Shown here piece after piece: positions 31,480 through 39,900 of a DNA stretch of 39,900 nucleotides. Below the pieces are notes generated by a model that was given only the letters and a program-made list of their open reading frames with translations, was not told the origin of the DNA and did no database searches. The stretch comes from Leptospiraceae bacterium (GTDB taxonomy: Bacteria; Spirochaetota; Leptospiria; Leptospirales; Leptonemataceae). The DNA lies in NCBI GenBank assembly GCA_020441005.1, contig JAGRNA010000062.1, forward strand, positions 1 through 39,900. The letters are read 5' to 3'. Each line of letters starts with the position of its first letter. The stretch's first letter is position 1. Made by a program: the position numbers and the translations under genes.

Positions 31480-31654
31480 ACGGTAGGTCTCCTTGTGCTA
31501 TTCTAAGGCACAAAATGGCGCTCCCCGGACACATCGCAACGAAAAACTGCTTGTCACGGTCTCACAGGAACACTTGACTAATAAAAGAACTCCTGAAATT
31601 TGCTGTTTAGAGCCTGAATTCGTCTAATCAAGCAAGCAAAGGAAGTAGCAGCCT

Positions 31655-32032
31655 ATGCAAATCACGATGTGTAAAGCCAAAATCCACCGGGCCACTGTAA
31701 CGGAAGCCGACCTGAACTACGAAGGCAGCTTGACGGTTGATACGGATTTGCTGGATGCAGCCGGCATCCGGCCCTATGAGAAGGTTTCCGTAGTGAATAT
31801 CAACAACGGTTCGCGCCTGGAGACCTACACGATTCGCGGCGAGCGTGGCAGTGGAACAATCTGTCTGAACGGAGCGGCAGCCCGGCTCGGCCAGCGCGGT
31901 GATTTGATAATCATTATCAGCTATGCGCTATGCACAGAGAGCGAGCTCAGCGATGACTACGAACCGCGTGTTGTTCATGTAGACGAATTTAATCAGATCA
32001 AAAGAATTACCGGAGCACCGGTTCTGGTCTAA
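31655..32032 (+). CDS. panD: Aspartate 1-decarboxylase PanD
   Basis: 125 aa, the family norm. Residues 1-23 are the beta-chain leader and Gly24-Ser25 in EGSLTVD is the self-cleavage site that makes the pyruvoyl group. The family segments [34 protein letters not shown] and [10 protein letters not shown] are present. It converts aspartate to beta-alanine for pantothenate and CoA. A GGAAG site lies 12 bases before the ATG. No other pan genes are in the window. Confidence 0.97.
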   Translation: MQITMCKAKIHRATVTEADLNYEGSLTVDTDLLDAAGIRPYEKVSVVNINNGSRLETYTIRGERGSGTICLNGAAARLGQRGDLIIIISYALCTESELSDDYEPRVVHVDEFNQIKRITGAPVLV

Positions 32033-32087
32033 AACCATTTTGCCGCAAGGTCCTACCAACCAGCTAAATCCAACTTTCAGGAACCGT

Positions 32088-33287
32088 ATGAAACAATCCC
32101 AGCCAGCCCTCTATTCTCTCCTGTCCGCCCTGCTGATCAGCCTGGTCTTTGGCACTGCCTGCAAGGACGGTAGCAGAAACACTGCCAGCGGCCGCCTGGA
32201 CATCGAGGAACTGGAGCCGGTCTCGAGCTGGCCCGCAGCGGCCTGGCCAGAGAGCAAGCCCGAGGCGGAGGGCATGGACACGGCCGCTCTGCAGAAGCTG
32301 GCCGAGTATACCTTTCAAAAAACCGGGCCAGACAGCGAGCGCAAGGGGATCCGCAGTGATGCGCTGGTGATTATCCGCAACGGCAAGCTGGTGTATGAAA
32401 AGTATGACCGCAATTACACAAAGGACAGCCGGCATTTAATTTGGTCGATCTCCAAAAGCTTTGTGAACGCGCTGTATGGTATCGCGGTTCAGGAAGGCCG
32501 CCTGAAAATCGATTATCCGGCAGCCCAGTACTACAAGGCTCTGGATACCAGCGACAAGCGCAGTATGACCCTGCGGCACATTCTTAATATGAGTTCCGGT
32601 ATCTATTGGCAAGAGGACTACGAATATGCGCCCCTGAAATCAAGCGTGGTGGCGATGCTGTACACCCGCGGTCGCGATGACATGGCGGCCTTTACCGCGC
32701 GCCAGGAGATGCGCACCGAGCCTGGCCAGTATCTGTATTACTCCAGTGGAGATTCCAACCTGCTAATGGGCATTCTCAAAAATGTGCTCAAAGCAGAATA
32801 CGATGAATACCCCTGGCAAAAACTGTTCGCCGTGCTCGGCATGCAGACTGCTGTCTGGGAAAGGGATGCTAGCGGTACATTTGTCGGTTCTTCCTACATT
32901 TACTGCTCAGCCAGGGACCTGGCACGCTTTGGTTATCTATACCTCGCTGACGGCATCTGGCAAAACCGGCGTTTGCTGCCCGAGGGCTGGGTGGACTTTA
33001 CCCGCACTCCGGCACCGGCACACACTACCACCCTCGATAATGATGAACTGCTGGAGTATCAAATGACTGCGCAGTGGTATTCCAATCTGGATATACCCAA
33101 TAGCCGTTACAGTGCTCCATGGCCCGATGCCCCCCGCGATACTTTTGCCGGTCTGGGTCATTGGGGGCAGCGTTTGTTTGTTATTCCGTCACTAAACATG
33201 ATTGTCGTCCGTTTCGGCGACGACCGCGACGGCAGTTTTAATATCAATACTTTCCTGAAACTGGTCAAGGACAGTGTGCAACAATGA
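32088..33287 (+). CDS. Serine hydrolase lipoprotein (beta-lactamase class C fold)
   Basis: About 399 aa from the ATG at 32088. Signal peptide with lipobox FGTAC (Cys25). The nucleophile motif is Ser120-Ile-Ser-Lys123 (IWSISKSF), the second motif is around Tyr218 in YYSSGDSN, and the third is near GHWGQRLFVI. This fits penicillin-binding-protein/esterase relatives of class C beta-lactamases. The substrate may be peptidoglycan, an ester or a peptide; resistance activity is not implied. The stop overlaps the next gene by 4 bases (ATGA), so the two are coupled. Confidence 0.85.
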   Translation: MKQSQPALYSLLSALLISLVFGTACKDGSRNTASGRLDIEELEPVSSWPAAAWPESKPEAEGMDTAALQKLAEYTFQKTGPDSERKGIRSDALVIIRNGKLVYEKYDRNYTKDSRHLIWSISKSFVNALYGIAVQEGRLKIDYPAAQYYKALDTSDKRSMTLRHILNMSSGIYWQEDYEYAPLKSSVVAMLYTRGRDDMAAFTARQEMRTEPGQYLYYSSGDSNLLMGILKNVLKAEYDEYPWQKLFAVLGMQTAVWERDASGTFVGSSYIYCSARDLARFGYLYLADGIWQNRRLLPEGWVDFTRTPAPAHTTTLDNDELLEYQMTAQWYSNLDIPNSRYSAPWPDAPRDTFAGLGHWGQRLFVIPSLNMIVVRFGDDRDGSFNINTFLKLVKDSVQQ

Positions 33288-33598
33288 AAAAAATTATCAT
33301 TTCTATACTGCTGTTAATTCTGATCTTCAGTGCAATGTGGACTGTAGCGAACTGGAAACATATTGCTTCTTTTCCGCCAATTGTCTCATCCTTTTATGCC
33401 AAGGAATTCTGCTCATGTTACTATGTAACGAAACGCAGCGCGGAAGCCTGTCATGCGACGGTAAAACAATACATTGAACTGTCAGATTTTCAGCACGATG
33501 AAGCCACCCAAACAGTGACAGCTTCGGGACTGGGCAGCACGAACCAGGCGCGGTATCTGGGCGAGAATCAGGGCTGCGTTTTGGTCAGCACACCCTGA
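33284..33598 (+). CDS. Small membrane-anchored protein coupled to the serine hydrolase
   Basis: 104 aa. A single N-terminal hydrophobic segment (residues 4-23) is followed by about 80 periplasmic residues with four Cys (two close together in FCSCYYV, one in EACHA, one in NQGCVLV), consistent with two disulfides. The start overlaps the stop of the hydrolase gene. Small proteins of this pattern appear beside serine hydrolases in related bacteria; the role is unknown and may be partner or inhibitor. Confidence 0.7.
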   Translation: MKKIIISILLLILIFSAMWTVANWKHIASFPPIVSSFYAKEFCSCYYVTKRSAEACHATVKQYIELSDFQHDEATQTVTASGLGSTNQARYLGENQGCVLVSTP

Positions 33599-33624
33599 TG
33601 CAATAAGCAGAGTCCCCCGGTCGA

Positions 33625-34248
33625 ATGGATTTCGCGAGGCAGCATGGGGCCGGCCGCGAGCATGGGCAATCGCCAATGCCGCTGGAACCACAATCAGACT
33701 GGCAACGAGGTCCGCTGGTACGCTATCTGCGCTGGGTTTTGATCGGCATGCTTGTCTTGATGACGGTTTATCCGGTGGGCCGCTATATTTGGCGCGAATA
33801 CCGCTGGCGCTGGATTATTGTCCATCATACCGGATCGGACAATGGCAACCTGGACTGGATCATCCGGGAGCACCAGGCCAAGGGCTGGAAGGACGCCGCC
33901 TATCATTTTGTGGTCAACAATGGCAGCCGGGATACTGTCGCCGGTCAGATAGAAATCAGCCAACGCTGGCAAGACCGCGAGAATGCCGGTTCCACTCAGC
34001 GCAGTTATGTAAACGAGTTCGGCATTGCGATTGTGATGATCGGCAATCTGCAAAACCATCCCCCCCCGCTCCTGCAGCGCGAAGCGTTGCTCAGTCTGTT
34101 AGTCCGGCTGGCCAGTAAATATGACATCCCGCCCGAAAGAATTCGGGGGCACAACGAGCTGCAAAACACCAAATGCCCGGGCAAACACCTCGATATGCAG
34201 CAAGTGCGTCGCGAGGTAGCCGCGAAATTGGCCAGTATGGAGAAATAA
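33625..34248 (+). CDS. N-acetylmuramoyl-L-alanine amidase (PGRP/Ami_2), membrane-anchored
   Basis: 207 aa. A hydrophobic anchor at about 34-53 precedes the amidase domain. Zn ligands are visible as His67 or His68 in VHHTGS, His176 in RGHNEL and Cys184 in TKCPGKHLD. AYHFVVNN and GIAIVMIGN are the usual strands of T7-lysozyme-like amidases. It should cut the amide between MurNAc and the stem peptide, acting at the periplasmic face. Start at 33625 is uncertain; ATG 33676 would still include the anchor. Confidence 0.85.
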   Translation: MDFARQHGAGREHGQSPMPLEPQSDWQRGPLVRYLRWVLIGMLVLMTVYPVGRYIWREYRWRWIIVHHTGSDNGNLDWIIREHQAKGWKDAAYHFVVNNGSRDTVAGQIEISQRWQDRENAGSTQRSYVNEFGIAIVMIGNLQNHPPPLLQREALLSLLVRLASKYDIPPERIRGHNELQNTKCPGKHLDMQQVRREVAAKLASMEK

Positions 34249-34318
34249 GGGCTGTCTTGTCAGAGCCGGGCTGCAAATTTGTCCTTGAGCTCTGCCTCCG
34301 TTGCAGCGACATTTGATT

Positions 34319-35311
34319 ATGAGAAATTTCGTCTTCCTGCCAGTTCTCTTATGTATACTCACTGCTTTCATCCAGTGCCGGCCGGAGTCTCCCCGTTACC
34401 AGGATGGGTTCTGTTCCATCGGCACAGAGCAGTTAAACACCGCGATGGTGCACTGGTCAGCATTATATCAATCGCAAAACCCGACCGAAACACTGCATCT
34501 GCAGCATGAAGGCCGCGGCAGCCTGGTCGGCCCGGCCGCCCTGTTGAGCGGCACTTGCGATCTGGCGCCCATGTCTCGGCCCATGCCGGCTGATCAGCTG
34601 CAAAAATTTCAGGATCGCTTTGGTGCGCTCCCGCTCGGCATTCCGGTGGCGGTGGAAGCATTGGTTCTGGCCATACCGGCAGAAGTACCGTTGCGGGAAA
34701 TCAGTATGCCGCAAATCCGCCAAATTTTCGGTAACACTCCGGCTTCGTGGAGCGCGATCAATAACCTGTCTTTGCCCTCCAGCTGGAACCAACGTGATTT
34801 GAAAGCCTGCGGCATTAATTCCGCAGCCGACCGCTATCAATGGATGAAACGCTCTATTCTGGAAGGTCATTACGGAGACAGGGTACTAGAGCTGCGTGAC
34901 TGGCAAAGCCAGCGCTCGGCACTGCAGACGGGCAGCTGTGATATAACCTACCTGCGGCCGGCCGAAGTTTCCGCAGCAGCCTTGCAGCCAGATTCGGCAG
35001 CAGCTGGTGATACGCTGCGCCCATTAACAATGGTGCCCACTCTAACTGATGCGACGGGCGCAATTGCAGCCTCGCCGGATAACATTCAATCCGGACGCTG
35101 GCCATTGAGCCGCTATTATTATATGTACCTGCCGCCGGCATCCAGCCGATCGGTGTCCGGACGCACTTTGGCTTTTGTGAGAATGATTTTGTCCGACCCA
35201 GGCCAGGCAATCCTCGACAACATTGGGCTGTATGCCCTGAACTCTAAGGATCGCAGAGCCAGTTTGCAACAGCTCTTGCAGTACAGTACCCCGGCAGAGC
35301 CATCCCGTTAG
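34319..35311 (+). CDS. PstS-like phosphate/anion-binding lipoprotein
   Basis: About 330 aa. A signal peptide with a Cys at residue 20 (AFIQC) suggests a lipoprotein. The fold signature of PBP-like PstS proteins is present: a Ser/Gly-rich GRGSLVGPAALLSGTCDLAPMSRPM loop, an ISMPQIRQIFGN segment, and DRYQWMKRSIL and GSCDITYLRP. The first segment resembles the phosphate-binding loops T-G-S-G/S-R. No PstCAB genes are near, so it may be an orphan sensor or binding protein. Ligand identity is inferred. Confidence 0.75.
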   Translation: MRNFVFLPVLLCILTAFIQCRPESPRYQDGFCSIGTEQLNTAMVHWSALYQSQNPTETLHLQHEGRGSLVGPAALLSGTCDLAPMSRPMPADQLQKFQDRFGALPLGIPVAVEALVLAIPAEVPLREISMPQIRQIFGNTPASWSAINNLSLPSSWNQRDLKACGINSAADRYQWMKRSILEGHYGDRVLELRDWQSQRSALQTGSCDITYLRPAEVSAAALQPDSAAAGDTLRPLTMVPTLTDATGAIAASPDNIQSGRWPLSRYYYMYLPPASSRSVSGRTLAFVRMILSDPGQAILDNIGLYALNSKDRRASLQQLLQYSTPAEPSR

Positions 35312-35352
35312 CAGATTGGACGGGCCGGCCATGCAGCCGTAGCACAAGACAT

Positions 35353-35787
35353 ATGAATCAAGACGCCCATCATGAATTGGAAGAAGGCCTGCGCCTGCAG
35401 CTGGATTTTCAAAAGCTGTCCGCCATCAGTCGGCACCAGAATGCTGTTGTGCCAGTCGTCGTGCAGGATATGGAAAGTCGCGAGGTTCTGATTCTGGCCT
35501 ATGCCAATGCCGAAGCCTTGTCAGAAAGCCTGCGTCAGAAAAAAGCCGTCTTTTGGAGTACATCGCGCCAGGAGCTGTGGGTCAAGGGAGCCACTTCCGG
35601 CAGTGCTCTGGAACTCGTTGAAGTGCGGGTCAATTGCGAACAAAACAGTTTACTGTATTTGGTGCGCGCTCCACGCGGCGCCTGTCATACGAAAGATGGG
35701 ACTGGCAGCTATCGCCATAGCTGCTATTACCGCAGTCTCGGCGAAAGTACCACGGCCGATCTGTGCTTCACCGCAGAGCGAATTTGA
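35353..35787 (+). CDS. hisI: HisI-like phosphoribosyl-AMP cyclohydrolase, altered metal motif
   Basis: 144 aa, the size of stand-alone HisI. VVVQDMESREVLILAYANAEAL, FWSTSRQELWVKG-TSG and the Cys-His site GACHTKDG (Cys111, His112) plus SCYY (Cys124) are typical. In most HisI proteins the magnesium site is D-C-D-x-D; here residues 94-98 read NCEQN, so all three acidic positions differ (Asn, Glu, Asn). It either uses a modified metal site or belongs to a sub-branch with a different substrate. No other his genes are in view. Confidence 0.75.
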   Translation: MNQDAHHELEEGLRLQLDFQKLSAISRHQNAVVPVVVQDMESREVLILAYANAEALSESLRQKKAVFWSTSRQELWVKGATSGSALELVEVRVNCEQNSLLYLVRAPRGACHTKDGTGSYRHSCYYRSLGESTTADLCFTAERI

Positions 35788-35795
35788 GCAGATTG

Positions 35796-37073
35796 CTACC
35801 TTTCTCCCAGCGTGCGTAAACGCGGCAGTACCGTCTGCCAGACTTGAATTGTATCCTGCATCACCTGCGTGCGCCAATGCGGGGATGTGGGATAAAACGC
35901 TTCCCTATAATCAGATTCGATTGCCTGCTTTTGATCTGCGCTAGTGTAACCATGAAAATAACCCTGGTTTTCAAGCATACTGCGCTTCAGGGATTCAATC
36001 GATCCTGCCGTTGTCTGGCTGTCGAGAGTGCCATATTCAAATACCATCGGCACATAGAGACTACCCCTGGGCGTCAAGGTCAGCATCCAGTCCGTGAATT
36101 GGCCGGTAATGGTGTAGAAATCATCGCTGCTGCCCCAGTCAATCCGATAGCCGGCAAATATTGCAGCCGTTGCACTGCGGACTGCCTCATTGACCGGATC
36201 GTTAGGGAATAGATGCAGTACGCCCCGTTCGCCGTAACCGGTGTGCAAATCAACCGCCAGGATGGCTTTATAGCCGGCAAACTTGCCCTGCAACAACGGC
36301 CCCAAAAGAGCTCGCTCTTGTTCCGGAGCCTGACCGCCAAAATAGATGCCCTGAGGATATTGGTACTGGCCCTGCAAAATTGCCTGACGCAATGCCGGGA
36401 TGCCATGCCATAAAATTTTACCGATACTGCGGGTTGTAAAAAAGAAATAATCGTAACTGGTCTGACTGGCCGGCTCGGAGGGATTCAAGAATTCGTTCAA
36501 ATCCGCATAGCCCTGATTTTTATTGTGGTACAGGCCATTGTCACCGCTCGCGTCAAAATTGCGGTTTAAATCGACATTATTCCCGGTCACCCGGCGAAAA
36601 TGGTGAAAACCCCAGGGGTTCACAGCATGAATCAATAAATAACCACTCCGACTGCGATCCAGACCGGGCAGTATTTCCGCCATGAAGTAGCGCTGCACAG
36701 CCGCGCCGACCGGCCCCTCAGCGCCATGTAAACCACTGGTGATTACCAGCAAGTCGCCTTTGGTGCCTGCCGGCGGCAAATAGCACCAGTCCGTCGTCAG
36801 ATCAGCCACTTCAGCTGCGACAAGCTTTAGCACTCCGCACTGCAAACCGGGCAAACGGGTTCGCAGCTTTTGGGCAATCGATCTGAAATCAGCCCGGCTT
36901 TCATAGTAGCCGGACTTATAATAACCCAGTAAATCCGGCCGGGGACTGCGGGCCGCTAAATCTGCATTATCAACACCGATGCTGCTGCAAGCAGACCAAA
37001 GCACCGTTATTAGTGCGCCAGCGAATAGAATCCTTCCCGGGCGAAAAATTTTTGCACTGGCACGCCTGCTCAT
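35796..37073 (-). CDS. DUF2817 (M14-like) lipoprotein
   Basis: 425 aa. The N-terminus has a signal peptide with lipobox LWSAC (Cys near residue 29). The domain has zinc-site elements of M14-like DUF2817 proteins: SGLHGAEGPVGAAVQ (His and Glu), NVDLNRNFD, and VDLHTGYGERG (third His). It probably hydrolyses a peptide or amide in the envelope; the substrate is not known. Confidence 0.8.
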   Translation of the reverse strand: MSRRASAKIFRPGRILFAGALITVLWSACSSIGVDNADLAARSPRPDLLGYYKSGYYESRADFRSIAQKLRTRLPGLQCGVLKLVAAEVADLTTDWCYLPPAGTKGDLLVITSGLHGAEGPVGAAVQRYFMAEILPGLDRSRSGYLLIHAVNPWGFHHFRRVTGNNVDLNRNFDASGDNGLYHNKNQGYADLNEFLNPSEPASQTSYDYFFFTTRSIGKILWHGIPALRQAILQGQYQYPQGIYFGGQAPEQERALLGPLLQGKFAGYKAILAVDLHTGYGERGVLHLFPNDPVNEAVRSATAAIFAGYRIDWGSSDDFYTITGQFTDWMLTLTPRGSLYVPMVFEYGTLDSQTTAGSIESLKRSMLENQGYFHGYTSADQKQAIESDYREAFYPTSPHWRTQVMQDTIQVWQTVLPRLRTLGER

Positions 37074-37087
37074 ATCTCCAGGGGCTA

Positions 37088-37116
37088 ACTATAATCATAC
37101 AAGACAAGCAAAACAA
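37088..37116 (-). promoter_or_regulatory. Candidate promoter of the DUF2817 gene
   Basis: On the minus strand, TTGTTT (37116-37111) and TATAGT (37093-37088) are separated by 17 bases. The implied leader to the ATG at 37073 is only about 8 bases, so the real start codon or promoter may differ. Confidence 0.35.
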
Positions 37117-37119
37117 CAC

Positions 37120-37138
37120 CTACCAGGAGTCGTGGTAG
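37120..37138. promoter_or_regulatory. Short inverted repeat upstream of the DUF2817 gene
   Basis: CTACCA and TGGTAG arms with a seven-base loop lie just upstream of the candidate -35. It may be an operator or a chance hairpin. Confidence 0.25.
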
Positions 37139-37234
37139 TCCGTTTCCAGCGCATTCGGTTGCCCTTATCTTTAGCGAGTAAAACAGATTCATAACCACCG
37201 CAATGCAAGCGTTCCCTTTTTAGCGGGCGAGCCA

Positions 37235-37255
37235 GGGCAGATTTCCAGCCTGCCC
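37235..37255 (-). terminator. Hairpin after the Nudix gene
   Basis: GGGCAG and CTGCCC arms lie 12 bases past the minus-strand stop at 37267, with a nine-base loop and no U-tract. This would end the four-gene minus operon. Confidence 0.35.
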
Positions 37256-37266
37256 GTGAATCAGAT

Positions 37267-37815
37267 TTAGATCATTCTATCCGGGCTCGGTTCACGCGCT
37301 TCACCGGTAAAGAGCCGCGGTGTTGCTGCTCCATGCTCCGTATACTGTTGCAAGGTAAACAGGACGCTGCGAAAGGCAATTTGACGCCGATCGATTGCCT
37401 GCGGTGAAAACAGGGCAACTTCCAGGGACTCCGGGCCGGCTGCAAAGCGACCATCAGTCATTGGTGCGTAATATATCAGATGCACCTGGTTTATATGGGG
37501 CACATTAAATAGCGCGAATAAATGCGATATTTCTACCCTGGCCCGGGCTTCTTCCCAGGTCTCCCGCGCGGCTCCCTCCGCTGTGGTTTCCCCGTTTTCC
37601 ATAAAACCGCACGGCAGGGTCCAGTAGCCATAGCGCGGCTCAATGGCCCGCTTGCACAAAAGGATCTGATCCTGCCAGACAGGCAGACAACCCACGATGA
37701 CCCGCGGATTTTGATAATGGATGGTCTCGCAGTCCGGGCATACATCCCGCTCCACGGAATCGCCGGCTGGAATCCGGCGCACAACAGCACTGCCGCATGC
37801 CGAGCAATACTTCAC
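37267..37815 (-). CDS. Nudix hydrolase with N-terminal zinc ribbon
   Basis: 182 aa. A four-Cys zinc ribbon (Cys4, Cys7, Cys26, Cys29) is followed by a Nudix domain with a complete-looking box: GFMENGET-AARETWEEAR, where the last conserved Gly is Arg. The zinc ribbon plus Nudix layout is that of NudC-like proteins, but this one is shorter and lacks the extra N-terminal domain. It probably hydrolyses a nucleoside diphosphate derivative. Its ATG overlaps the thrC stop (ATGA). Confidence 0.85.
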   Translation of the reverse strand: MKYCSACGSAVVRRIPAGDSVERDVCPDCETIHYQNPRVIVGCLPVWQDQILLCKRAIEPRYGYWTLPCGFMENGETTAEGAARETWEEARARVEISHLFALFNVPHINQVHLIYYAPMTDGRFAAGPESLEVALFSPQAIDRRQIAFRSVLFTLQQYTEHGAATPRLFTGEAREPSPDRMI

Positions 37816-39173
37816 GCCCGCTCCTCAAGCAGAGGCTTCAGCGCTTCCTGGACCGCCTGCACATCGGCCGGCAGGCGAATCACTTCTGTACGGTAGGTCG
37901 CATCAAAATCCAGCCGGTTTTCATGATAGGCCGTTTTAAACTCGGAAAATTTGAGTCCATGGGCTGTGGAAATTACCGCTACGCTGGCCCCCCCGGGAAT
38001 TACACCCTTGCCTGTCAGTTTACGCAGAGCGCCCAGGGCTACTCCGGTATGTGGGCAGCAGAAAAAACCCTGACGATCAGCAAGTGCAGCTGCATGGGCC
38101 AGCTCGGCCTCGCTAACCTCTTCCACTACACCGTTATAACGCTGCAGCGCATCCACAGCACGCGGAAAGCTGACCGGGTTACCAATCTGGATTGCTGAGG
38201 CCAGGGTCGTTTTGGCCTGCATTGGCTCCAAATCGGCGAAACCCTTCTGGTAGCTGGTGTAAAGCGGATTGGCATGCGCAGCCTGGGCCACAGCCAGGCG
38301 GGGCTTCTGATTGATGATTCCGGTTTCCAGCAGCATATCCAGGCCAGCCGCCAGGGCGCTGACATTGCCCAGATTACCACCGGGAATGATCATCCAGTCT
38401 GGCAACTGCCAACCCAGCTGCTGTATGATTTCGATGCCGACTGTCTTCTGGCCCTCGATCCGCAGCGGATTCATGGAATTCGCCAGGTAAATACTTTGAT
38501 CAGCGGTGACTTCCTGCACAATCCGCATACAACCGTCGAAATCAGTGTCCAGACTCAAAACATGAGCTCCATTGGAGATGGGCTGAATCAACTGCGCAGT
38601 GGTGATCTTGCCAGCCGGCAAAAAGACGATCGTTGGTATTCCGGCCCGGCTGGCGTAGGCTGCCAAAGCAGCACTGGTATCACCGGTGGAGGCGCAAGCT
38701 ACGGCCCGTATGGGCAGGCCGCGCGCAATCAGGGAATTCACATGGCTGACCAGCACCGTCATACCCAGATCCTTGAAGGAACCGGTATGCGATGTGCCGC
38801 ACTCTTTCAACCAAACCTGTTCGAGACCCAGTTCACGCGCCAGGGGGGGCATCTCCAAAAGCGGACTGCGGCCCTCTTGCAGGGTGATAATATGAGCGGG
38901 ATCAATGTCTGGCAGCACCCACTCCCGCTTGGACCAGATACCGGAAGCATTCGGAAAGTCCCAGCGGCCCATTCTGGCGTCAAACAGCCGGCGCCACTCA
39001 GCCGCCGATGTCTGCCGTAACGCGTCCATGTCATGGGCGACATTCAAAAGACTGCCGCTTTGTGTGCAGCGGTATAGAACCTGGTTTATATCGTATTGCC
39101 GCTTGCCTTGAATACTCTCAAGCCAGGCGCGGGCGCCGGCCGGCTTTGCCAGGGCAGTATTGTTTGTCACCAT
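37812..39173 (-). CDS. thrC: Threonine synthase
   Basis: 453 aa. A fold-type II PLP enzyme with Lys134 in HTGSFKDLG as the PLP lysine, ACASTGDTSAALAAYASRAG, and the phosphate loop GNLGNVSALAAG. CCPHTGVALGA near the C-terminus is typical of ThrC. It makes threonine from O-phosphohomoserine. It begins one base inside the stop of the previous gene (TGATG) and its stop overlaps the Nudix start, so the three are an operon. No thrA or thrB is seen. Confidence 0.92.
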   Translation of the reverse strand: MVTNNTALAKPAGARAWLESIQGKRQYDINQVLYRCTQSGSLLNVAHDMDALRQTSAAEWRRLFDARMGRWDFPNASGIWSKREWVLPDIDPAHIITLQEGRSPLLEMPPLARELGLEQVWLKECGTSHTGSFKDLGMTVLVSHVNSLIARGLPIRAVACASTGDTSAALAAYASRAGIPTIVFLPAGKITTAQLIQPISNGAHVLSLDTDFDGCMRIVQEVTADQSIYLANSMNPLRIEGQKTVGIEIIQQLGWQLPDWMIIPGGNLGNVSALAAGLDMLLETGIINQKPRLAVAQAAHANPLYTSYQKGFADLEPMQAKTTLASAIQIGNPVSFPRAVDALQRYNGVVEEVSEAELAHAAALADRQGFFCCPHTGVALGALRKLTGKGVIPGGASVAVISTAHGLKFSEFKTAYHENRLDFDATYRTEVIRLPADVQAVQEALKPLLEERA

Positions 39174-39820
39174 CAGGATTCCTCAACCTCAGTTTTTTGC
39201 GGGCGGCCAAAGTTGAACACCCCTTTCTTGTTGCGCGAGTTTTCGTCAATTCCCGGATAAATACGTGTTAATTCCAGAAAAAATTTCATCTTTTCTTCAC
39301 CAATCTGATTAATGATATAATCTGTACGCAGTTCAAATTCGACATACTGTGTCGGCCGGTTTCCCTGGACACTGGCAGCCAGCCGAAAAAGAGCCGGATT
39401 GCCAATCAGTTCGCGTCCCGCAAATTCATCACGTTCCTTCTGAATTTCGAGCTTTTTGGTATGCGGCCGGCGATAAAACAGGTTTGCACCCGGTATGACC
39501 ATAATTTCATATTCTTCCAGGCCCCGATCCTTGTGAAACTCCAAACGCAGCTGCTCTTCGCGAATGCCATTGAGCCGGGTCTTGATCGTGGCATCCAGTT
39601 GCCCGATCGTGATATGCTGATGCCGCTCCTGATCCTCAATCAATAGCTCATAAATATACCCGGGACGCGGCGGCGGCGCATCACGCTCAGCCTTGAGCGT
39701 CAGGGCCGGTGCAACAATGATTATGTATAATAAATAAACAAGAGCAATGAAAGAAACAAAGCCGGCCCCCAGCATTATCCAGTCCAGGAGCTGAGGAACA
39801 ATCAGTAGAGGCAGAGCCAT
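39173..39820 (-). CDS. Conserved membrane-anchored protein of unknown function
   Basis: 215 aa. A single N-terminal membrane segment (residues 15-40) precedes a soluble domain with charged beta strands (HQHITIGQLDATIKTRLNG, YEIMVIPGANLFYRRPHTKKL). No family is recognised with certainty; similar proteins occur in Leptospira-type genomes. The stop overlaps the thrC start by one base. Confidence 0.7.
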   Translation of the reverse strand: MALPLLIVPQLLDWIMLGAGFVSFIALVYLLYIIIVAPALTLKAERDAPPPRPGYIYELLIEDQERHQHITIGQLDATIKTRLNGIREEQLRLEFHKDRGLEEYEIMVIPGANLFYRRPHTKKLEIQKERDEFAGRELIGNPALFRLAASVQGNRPTQYVEFELRTDYIINQIGEEKMKFFLELTRIYPGIDENSRNKKGVFNFGRPQKTEVEES

Positions 39821-39824
39821 CGGT

Positions 39825-39900
39825 TTATTGGGTTTGCGTCTTTAGATATTCAATTGCTTCCTTGCGGGCTTCCTCTTCACTTAATCCCGCCCGGCGCTTG
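39825..39900 (-). CDS. 3' end of an unknown gene (partial)
   Basis: On the minus strand the frame is open from the window edge and ends at TAA (39825-39827), encoding KRRAGLSEEEARKEAIEYLKTQTQ split here as a charged helix of about 24 residues. It precedes the membrane-protein gene by 4 bases, so it is probably the first visible member of that operon. Identity is unknown. Confidence 0.6.
   Translation of the reverse strand, partial: KRRAGLSEEEARKEAIEYLKTQTQ

Noticed and set aside
1..39900. CRISPR array, rRNA or tRNA genes
   Set aside because: No regularly spaced repeats and no recognisable RNA-gene sequence found by reading both strands; a tool search could still find a short tRNA.

Overview
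The window looks like chromosomal DNA of a diderm bacterium of moderate GC, most likely a spirochaete of the Leptospirales (Leptonema/Turneriella type). This is inferred from the many lipoproteins with spirochaete-style lipoboxes, an LptD-like outer-membrane protein, and two SpoIIE/PP2C phosphatases with C-terminal TPRs that share a Leptospira-like domain start. No rRNA, tRNA, CRISPR array, transposase or phage gene was seen.

Left part (1-11.5 kb): a 5'-truncated ptsI-like gene next to AT-rich DNA, an exported protein of unknown function, an SDR, a lipoprotein, an EamA permease, a membrane-anchored alpha/beta hydrolase, a large LptD/OstA-like protein, an archaeal-type (COG1031-like) radical SAM enzyme carrying an in-frame palindromic insert, and a DUF418 membrane protein.

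Centre (11.9-19.2 kb): seven tightly packed plus-strand genes form the most unusual locus. In order they are a 79-aa Ser/Thr/Cys-rich lipoprotein-like peptide, a PqqD-like protein, a carbamoyl-phosphate-synthase-like ATP-grasp enzyme, a fold-III PLP decarboxylase, a urea-transporter/M23-peptidase fusion, a TPR plus beta-barrel outer-membrane protein, and a periplasmic Tyr-rich TPR protein. The layout of substrate, recognition protein, ligase, PLP enzyme and cell-envelope proteins suggests an uncharacterised system that modifies and exports a ribosomal peptide, or one that makes an envelope-directed small molecule. It is followed by a hairpin and then, on the other strand, an oxygen-sensor-like (ODP) plus SpoIIE phosphatase plus TPR fusion.

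Right of centre (22.6-28.1 kb): a minus-strand group of SDR, acyl-CoA dehydrogenase, TetR regulator, APH-like kinase and DUF6285-like protein, with a divergent histidine-phosphatase-like gene. It resembles the lvaABCD logic of 4-hydroxyacyl-CoA catabolism (reduce, phosphorylate, eliminate). A perfect 14-bp palindrome in the divergent promoter region is a candidate operator for the TetR protein.

Right part (28.1-39.9 kb): a small hypothetical protein, a HAMP/SpoIIE/TPR receptor phosphatase with an EF-hand-like loop, a class III nucleotide cyclase homologue, panD, a serine hydrolase with a small membrane partner, a membrane-anchored PGRP/Ami_2 amidase, a PstS-like lipoprotein, a HisI homologue with an altered metal motif, a DUF2817 lipoprotein, then a minus-strand operon (unknown partial gene, membrane protein, thrC, Nudix hydrolase) whose last three genes overlap by 1-4 nt.
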